Both the position numbers and the translations under genes were made by a program. From positions 8,214,157 to 8,278,156 of the forward strand of contig OZ234503.1 in NCBI GenBank assembly GCA_965153455.1: 64,000 nucleotides of DNA, written 5' to 3'. Positions 58,601 to 64,000 of this stretch are shown here, piece after piece. The notes below the pieces were generated by a model that was given only the letters and a program-made list of their open reading frames with translations, did no database searches and was not told the origin of the DNA. This DNA is from Sphagnum compactum (Eukaryota; Bryophyta; Sphagnopsida; Sphagnales). The first letter of the stretch is position 1; the number at the start of each line of letters is the position of its first letter.

Positions 58601-59000
58601 ATGTTGAGGAATTTAAATAAAAAATTGTGAAATTTAATTTTGAGTTTTGGTTTTAATAAAGGACTTTTGAATTGAACAATAATTGTGTTAAAGTAGTTAA
58701 TTTTGCAAAGGACTAGGGTAAAGGAAATGTTTAATTAAATTAAAATTTCATTAAATTTAATTTTGGGTTTTGCTTGTGTAAAAGACTCTTGAACTTGAAC
58801 AACAGTTGCATCAAAAGCAATACTTTTGTAAAGGACTAAGGCAAATGAAATCTTTTAATAAAAAACATTTAATGATAAAAAATTATGATGATTTTGAAGA
58901 TGAAATGAGAAATTTGGCGAAAAATTGCACACTTGAAATTTTCATATTTATTCAACAATCCCTAACACAAAAATAATGATATAATAGGCAACTACATGTA
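55640..59000. repeat. Decayed repeat related to 39650-41230
   Basis: Shared ordered blocks include TTCTCAATAATCCATTATTATTTATG, ACATGGACATGGAAAGGCATA, CATACCTACCTACCATCTATG, the GAACCATATGGGAACATAAG block, TTTTGGTTTTAATAAAGGACTT and AATTATGATGATTTTGAAGATG. Parts between blocks do not match, so either copies contain unrelated insertions or only segments survive. Confidence 0.5.
58631..58870. repeat. Two-copy 123-bp tandem repeat
   Basis: AATTTAATTTTGAGTTTTGG at 58631 and AATTTAATTTTGGGTTTTGC at 58754 start two copies. Each continues with AAAGACTYTTGAA, AACARTTGYRTYAAA, TTTTGYAAAGGACTARGG and AAATGAAAT-type words. Confidence 0.8.
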
Positions 59001-61524
59001 TTTTTAATAACAAATTGCAAAGTATTTCATTCAAAAATTCCTTCCTATGAAAAAATAACAAGGAATAAAAAAGAACTCATAATCTTTTTGTAAAGTGATT
59101 TCACTAACTCTTTTAAGTGTATTTGCACCCATAATTTAGTTATAAAATTTCAAAGTTTGTGAATGTGATTCTTGAAAGGGCCATGACAATAAGGCAAGCA
59201 AATTTGTAACAATTCCCACCTTTTTTCATTTCAATGAAAACTTAAGGCCATATACTTTGGTATGAAATGGATAAACATGAAAAAAAAATTTATTATAATT
59301 TATTTGGCCAATTTTACTAGTGATTTTTAAGGTGCTCCTTGTGGGTTTACCTAATAATAATTTTGCCCAACGAATGTAGTTATTAAACACACAACAATTA
59401 TCACAATTTTCCTATTAGCCTTGTAGTTAGTTGGTTCACATTTTGTATATTTGCCTATACCAAGCTACGGTTTGAATCTCATTGCTTTCAAAACCTAGAT
59501 TTTTGGAATTTTCTACATACAAGGTTAAGGAAAAAATTGGCAAATTTTTTTAAAAAAAATTGAAGCCATTTAGATAGTTTGATATGTAATAAAAAAAACA
59601 ATTGCTTCTATCATATTTATATGTTAAAACTAAACAAAAACCATATTAGTGCAATATATGCTCAAATCAAAGAATTGATAAGAAATGGTGTAAATGTTTC
59701 CATTATTATGAACTACATAATCACCCTCACATGCACATGTGCACACAAAATATTATACACACACATACATAATCATTCAAACTTTCATTCTCTCACACCA
59801 ACAAAGACACAATAACTCTCATTTTCATCCACATACACCCACACACACACACATAAAGTCTCCCACTTGGACTATTGGTGCATACATGGACATGCACACA
59901 CATAGTTGCACACATCACACACACATTGGAAAATTGCTTTGCATATGAAATTATGCTTTGGACATGTGATGTAAGTTGATGTAGAAGAAGAATTTTCCTT
60001 TTATTCTAAAAGAGAACTTTGAAAAACAACTATCTAATAAAAGATGTTCAAAATAGAAACATGGTAGAAAAAATTGAACATATATGGATTATTTGTATGC
60101 TAAAGATAACTATAATTTAGTCACATGAAAAATATCAACATTAAATTTTGAAGAAATGTTTTGCATAAAATTTGACTTTAGCTTATCAAAGTCAAGTTTG
60201 CATTTCACATTATGCTACACATCATCATTAAAAACAATTGCTAAAGGAGCAACAATGAAATCCCCACTACGCAAACTAGTTTACACTTTTGGGATAAACT
60301 GTTGAATGTTTTCTTGATACCCAACAAAGAGAGATGTGAATGAGAATTGAAATTTACCATGAATGTAATTTGTAATGAGGAATTGAACCTATTTTGAAAA
60401 AAGAAAATTAAGGAATGCATCATTGTCATATGCACTATTGCTTTCAACCATTTTCCTTCAATAGTCAACAACATAAGTTCATTATTGGTTGCAATGGATG
60501 CATGAAGAAAGTCTAATTTTTGAACCTTTGCTTTCATACAATAAGCAATACAATTAACAATGGAAAGATGATGACATTTGCAACATGATAATTTCCACAT
60601 ACTTTTTTAAATGGACATGGAATAAGGCTAGCTATGGAAGGTAAAAACATGTTTAGATAACTTGTTTTTGACATATTGAAAATTCCACATCTTATATTAG
60701 TTAAAATTATGATAATTATAAATACTATAATTATCCCTTATGCTTTTTTTTATCAATAGAATAGATAAACCACCTTTTAAAAATCATCAAACATGTGAAT
60801 AGTTCAAAAATTCATGTGAAAGTTTGAATATTTCAATGCGAAATGGACTACAAATGATAAAAATGACGAAGATCAGAACATTTAATATTTAAAGAATAAA
60901 AATTTCTTGTATTGAGAAAGTTTCAATACATTTTATTATTAAATTCCTCAATTGATGGTGGCTTATTTTTAAATTGTAATTTTGACATTATGATGACATA
61001 CTTTTTGAATTCACATTTTTTGTTCTATTTACATGACAAACATAGTGTCATCACTTCAAAAGTTCATTATGGATTACTTTTTTCTTAGACTTCATTCATA
61101 TTTTAGAATATGATTTCAATTAAATTTTATTAACTCAAAGTATTAATTATTTTTACAAATTAAATTATTACATTCCATTCTATGAAAAAAAAAAAAATCT
61201 TGAATTGTTTTTTACTATTTAAACTTAGGTTCTAAAAACATGTCACCATTTAACGCTAAATCCTTCTTGGGTGCCAACGAATAACATAATAACAAAAAAT
61301 TGAATAAAAATCACTAGTTGTAAGAGCTTTTAAAACATAAAAATGTCTTTAGGAAATAATAATAAAATCATTGTAAAAGCTGAAATAATATTAAAACATT
61401 TAAGGTTTAGTTGTGAGCCACAAGGTGCAACATGACCTTAAAACCCATAAACCCATGTGATCTTGTTTCTAGTTACATTGGATGCTTTATCCCATATTCT
61501 TTGCCCAAAGTTGAATTCTCATCA

Positions 61525-61530
<6 letters not shown>

Positions 61531-61555
<25 letters not shown>

Positions 61556-61556
61556 A
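61531..61556. repeat. (TA)13 microsatellite
   Basis: An uninterrupted TA run in AT-rich intergenic DNA. Confidence 0.97.
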
Positions 61557-62134
61557 GCTGAAAACTCCAAATTTTTCAATTCCAAGATAAAATACTTGGT
61601 GTGTACTATGCCTTATTAACATTGCATTTTAACAAGTTCTAGCAATGTTCACATTGGGTTCCATATGTGTCTCACATGTTCCAAAAATTCCCAAATTCAC
61701 CTTTTTCTTCATTTTTCCCATGATGTCTTTTACATTTCACCTTTTTTCTCATCTCAAATGAAATAATTTTGTTCCAAATTTTACATAAGCCTTTAAAATA
61801 TCTATTATTTTTATTTATGATAATGAGAATAGTAAAATTTATCCAATGTGGCCCATGTTTTATCTAATTAATTTGGGAACAAATTTGGACAATCTCACTA
61901 GCTATTTCAAGTTTGAACTAGCAGCAGAGCTAAATAATAACTAAACTAGCTTAACTCAATAGAAATACTGAAAACCAGCCACCAGTTAACAACAAACATA
62001 ATGAGCTTACCCTAATGCAAATCACCACTTTCTAATGAGATACACATAGTTATGACATTAAGAAACAAGCTCTTGCCTTATATCTCTAATTCTCAATTTT
62101 AAATATTTTGTGTTCCAAAACAATATTTAGCTAA

Positions 62135-62660
62135 GTTAATTGGCAATTAATAAATAGGTTATAGAATTAACTAGCTGAAAGGCTGATTTAGACAGTTAAT
62201 AATTAAGCCCAAGTGGCAGTGTATTGAAAAGAAAACAATTTTCAAAATGGTGTATTCAAAATAGTGTATTTTTCAAAACATTAGAGGAGTAGAAAATCTT
62301 AAGCACCCTTTAATCTTCGAAGCGTAGCATTAAATGGCAACAGACTTTTAGAACTTGTCTAACTAGTATAAAAACAAACTACCAGACTAAAATCAGAGTC
62401 CAGATGCAACAAAAACAATATTCAGAATTTTGCTTTTCAATATTTGGTGAATTTTTCCAGATAAAAAATGGGAATATTACAACAATATTCCCCCTTTTAG
62501 TTTTATTTCTCACATTTTTGGCCAACTTTTGCACCCAAAAAGAAATCCACTGCTGGGAAGTAGCCACTAGTTATCTAAAATCAATTAATTGGCAATTACA
62601 AAATATGTAATAAAATGAACTAGCTAAACATTGGTTTAGCCAGTTAATAAATCAAGCCAG
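62135..62660. repeat. Two ~75-bp direct repeats, 447 bp apart
   Basis: The block TTAATTGGCAATTA..GAACTAGCT..CAGTTAATAAT..AAGCC occurs near 62135-62210 and again near 62582-62660. It lies just downstream of the P450 gene and could mark the ends of a small element, but no coding interior is seen. Confidence 0.5.
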
Positions 62661-62812
62661 AGAGTATAGAATAAAAACCACTAAAAGCAGCCACCAATAA
62701 ATTAATTCATCCGTTACTAATAAAAACGAACAAGTAATGAGTTAACTAAGAATCCATCAGTTAACTAACAGTTAACTAACTGCGAGAGTTAGCAGTTTGC
62801 GGGCTTATTTAA

Positions 62813-63998
62813 TTAATAGAGGTGGTTAGGCAAACGGGGTTTGCAAACAAGTTTGAGTGGAATTGTGCGCGGCACAGTTAGGCCGAAGCTGTGGCTCATG
62901 TCGAGAGTGGCGGGGTCGGCGGCGTCGGGAAGAGAGAATTGGAAGCTGTGCATGAGACGAGCCAATCCCATCTCCACAAACAAAAGACCCAGCGGCATCC
63001 CAGGGCACTGACGGCGGCCAGATCCAAAAGGAATGAGTTGGAAATGGTTGCCAGTGACATTGATCTCTGGGTTTGTGATGAATCTTTCGGGGTCGAATTC
63101 TTCCGGTCTTTCCCAGTATTTCGGGTCCCTCTGAATGGCGTAGATGTTCATGAATAGTGTTGTGTTGGCTGGGAAATCGAAGCCTCCCAATGTCGTGTCT
63201 TGGATGGATTTGTGTGGTATGTTGAGTGGAGCTTGTGGGTGCAAACGGAACGTCTCTTTCACTACTGCATTTAGATATGGAAGATTGGGGATGTCTGTCT
63301 CAGTTACTATTCTCTCCTTTCCTATTACTCTGTCTAGCTCCTCTTGTAGCTTCTTTGCTGCCTCTGGGTGTCGGACAAGCTCTGAGATTCCCCATTCCAC
63401 TATGTTGGATGATGTGTCTGTTCCTGCAACAATCATGTCCTAGAAAGATTTCCACAACGAAATTACATCCACAATCAAATTTTAGAACGATCACAAATCT
63501 TTAAAGCTCTGCAATTTCATTCCAGCAACACAGCTGCAAAGATTTGTAACAATTGCCAAGCTTTTATAATGCGAAGAAGCCAGATCACATCCATGAACTG
63601 TACACTGACAGATCAGATTGTTTTGTGTGTTTTGTTTTTACCTGGATCACAGCTTTGATAGAGCTATCAGCTAGATGACCGGTTCCATCTTCTGCAGGTT
63701 GGCGGAGCAGAATATCTACAAAGTCGTCGGGATGATTCTGATTCTTGTTGGCAGCTGTAGCTGGAGTAGTGGAGTCGTTATTTTGAAGACCATTATTCAT
63801 GCAGAGTTTTCCATTCTTCTTCACCTCCAGAAACTCCTGAAGCATGTCGTCCACATCTGCCTTCACCTTCTTCATGTACATGTCGAAACCAGTCACCACC
63901 GTGATCCACTTCAACCAGGGGATGTAATCGCCAATGATGATCACTCCTGCTAGTGACAAGAATCTCGTATTCAATTCCTTGAATCTGAAAGCCTCCTC
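62813..63998 (-). CDS. Cytochrome P450, CYP71-clan type, 3' two exons (partial)
   Basis: The C-terminal ~327 residues of a haem-thiolate monooxygenase, cut by the right edge of the window. Exons in transcript order are beyond-64000 to 63642 (in frame from 63998) and 63439-62813, joined by a 202-bp GT..AG intron in phase 0. The upstream exon reads LAGVIIIGDYIPWLKWI and has a hydrophilic linker before the I helix. The last exon starts at DMIVAGTDTSSN, the oxygen-activation motif. Then come the ExxR of the K helix (KETFRLHP), FDPERF (PERF motif) and the haem loop FGSGRRQCPG with its axial cysteine. It ends PRLPNHLY. The phase-0 intron just before the AGTDTS motif is the conserved intron of plant A-type P450s. 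Such enzymes oxidise phenylpropanoids, terpenoids and other specialised metabolites. The substrate and CYP family cannot be told from this part. Confidence 0.93.
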
Positions 63999-64000
63999 TT

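Larger units (their letters stand above)
55101..62812. other. Long AT-rich intergenic region, no gene seen
   Basis: Very AT-rich with many poly-A and poly-T runs. It contains relatives of the 39.6-41.2 kb repeat, a 123-bp duplication at 58631-58870, a CA-rich stretch near 59740-59920, a (TA)13 run at 61531-61556 and a 75-bp direct repeat at 62135 and 62582. Open frames are short and AT-driven. No RNA gene is recognised. Confidence 0.55.

Noticed and set aside
59739-59948. His/Thr-rich open frame in a CA-rich stretch
   Set aside because: It is a translation of simple CACA/CATA sequence with no conserved domain.

Overview
The window looks like nuclear DNA of a land plant. Six plant protein-coding genes can be read through conserved GT..AG introns. 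Two of the products are typically organellar: a plastid-type diaminopimelate epimerase and a mitochondrial adenine-nucleotide carrier. A plant SNAP33-type SNARE and a plant-type MED13 are also present, and a scrap of mitochondrial rpl2 is embedded in AT-rich intergenic DNA. The genes are moderately spaced, with mostly 100-1000 bp introns, and are separated by long AT-rich blocks of decayed repeats. I cannot fix the species. A non-flowering land plant is plausible but not shown.

Layout. 1-4744: AT-rich DNA, an ~80-bp tandem array (3065-3860), then the 5' region of gene 1. 4745-7979 (+): ADNT1-type ATP/AMP carrier, 8 coding exons. 7980-18254: gene-free, with several minisatellites, including a cluster just upstream of gene 2. 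18255-20287 (+): SNAP25/SNAP33-type Qb+Qc SNARE, 5 coding exons. 21748-25451 (-): DAPF, 10 coding exons, convergent with the SNARE. 25452-27569: short tandem repeats. 27570-29138 (-): exostosin/GT47-like protein in a single open frame. 29139-42594: transposon-rich, with two inverted-repeat elements, a 285-bp-arm foldback element, a motif cluster and the rpl2 fragment. 42595-54367 (-): MED13, 26 coding exons, 2186 codons, every phase consistent. 54368-62812: 5' region of MED13, then AT-rich repeats. 62813-64000 (-): 3' two exons of a cytochrome P450, cut by the window edge.

The genes do not form a pathway. They act in mitochondrial nucleotide exchange, membrane fusion, plastid lysine synthesis, cell-wall or Golgi glycosylation, transcription control and oxidative metabolism. 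No operon-like or undescribed multi-gene system is visible. The most notable observations are the rpl2 fragment, two independent partial-exon tandem duplications decaying inside introns (ADNT1 and MED13), two MED13 introns that keep the reading frame open, three NPF motifs in the SNARE, and the cluster of inverted-repeat elements at 34-38 kb.
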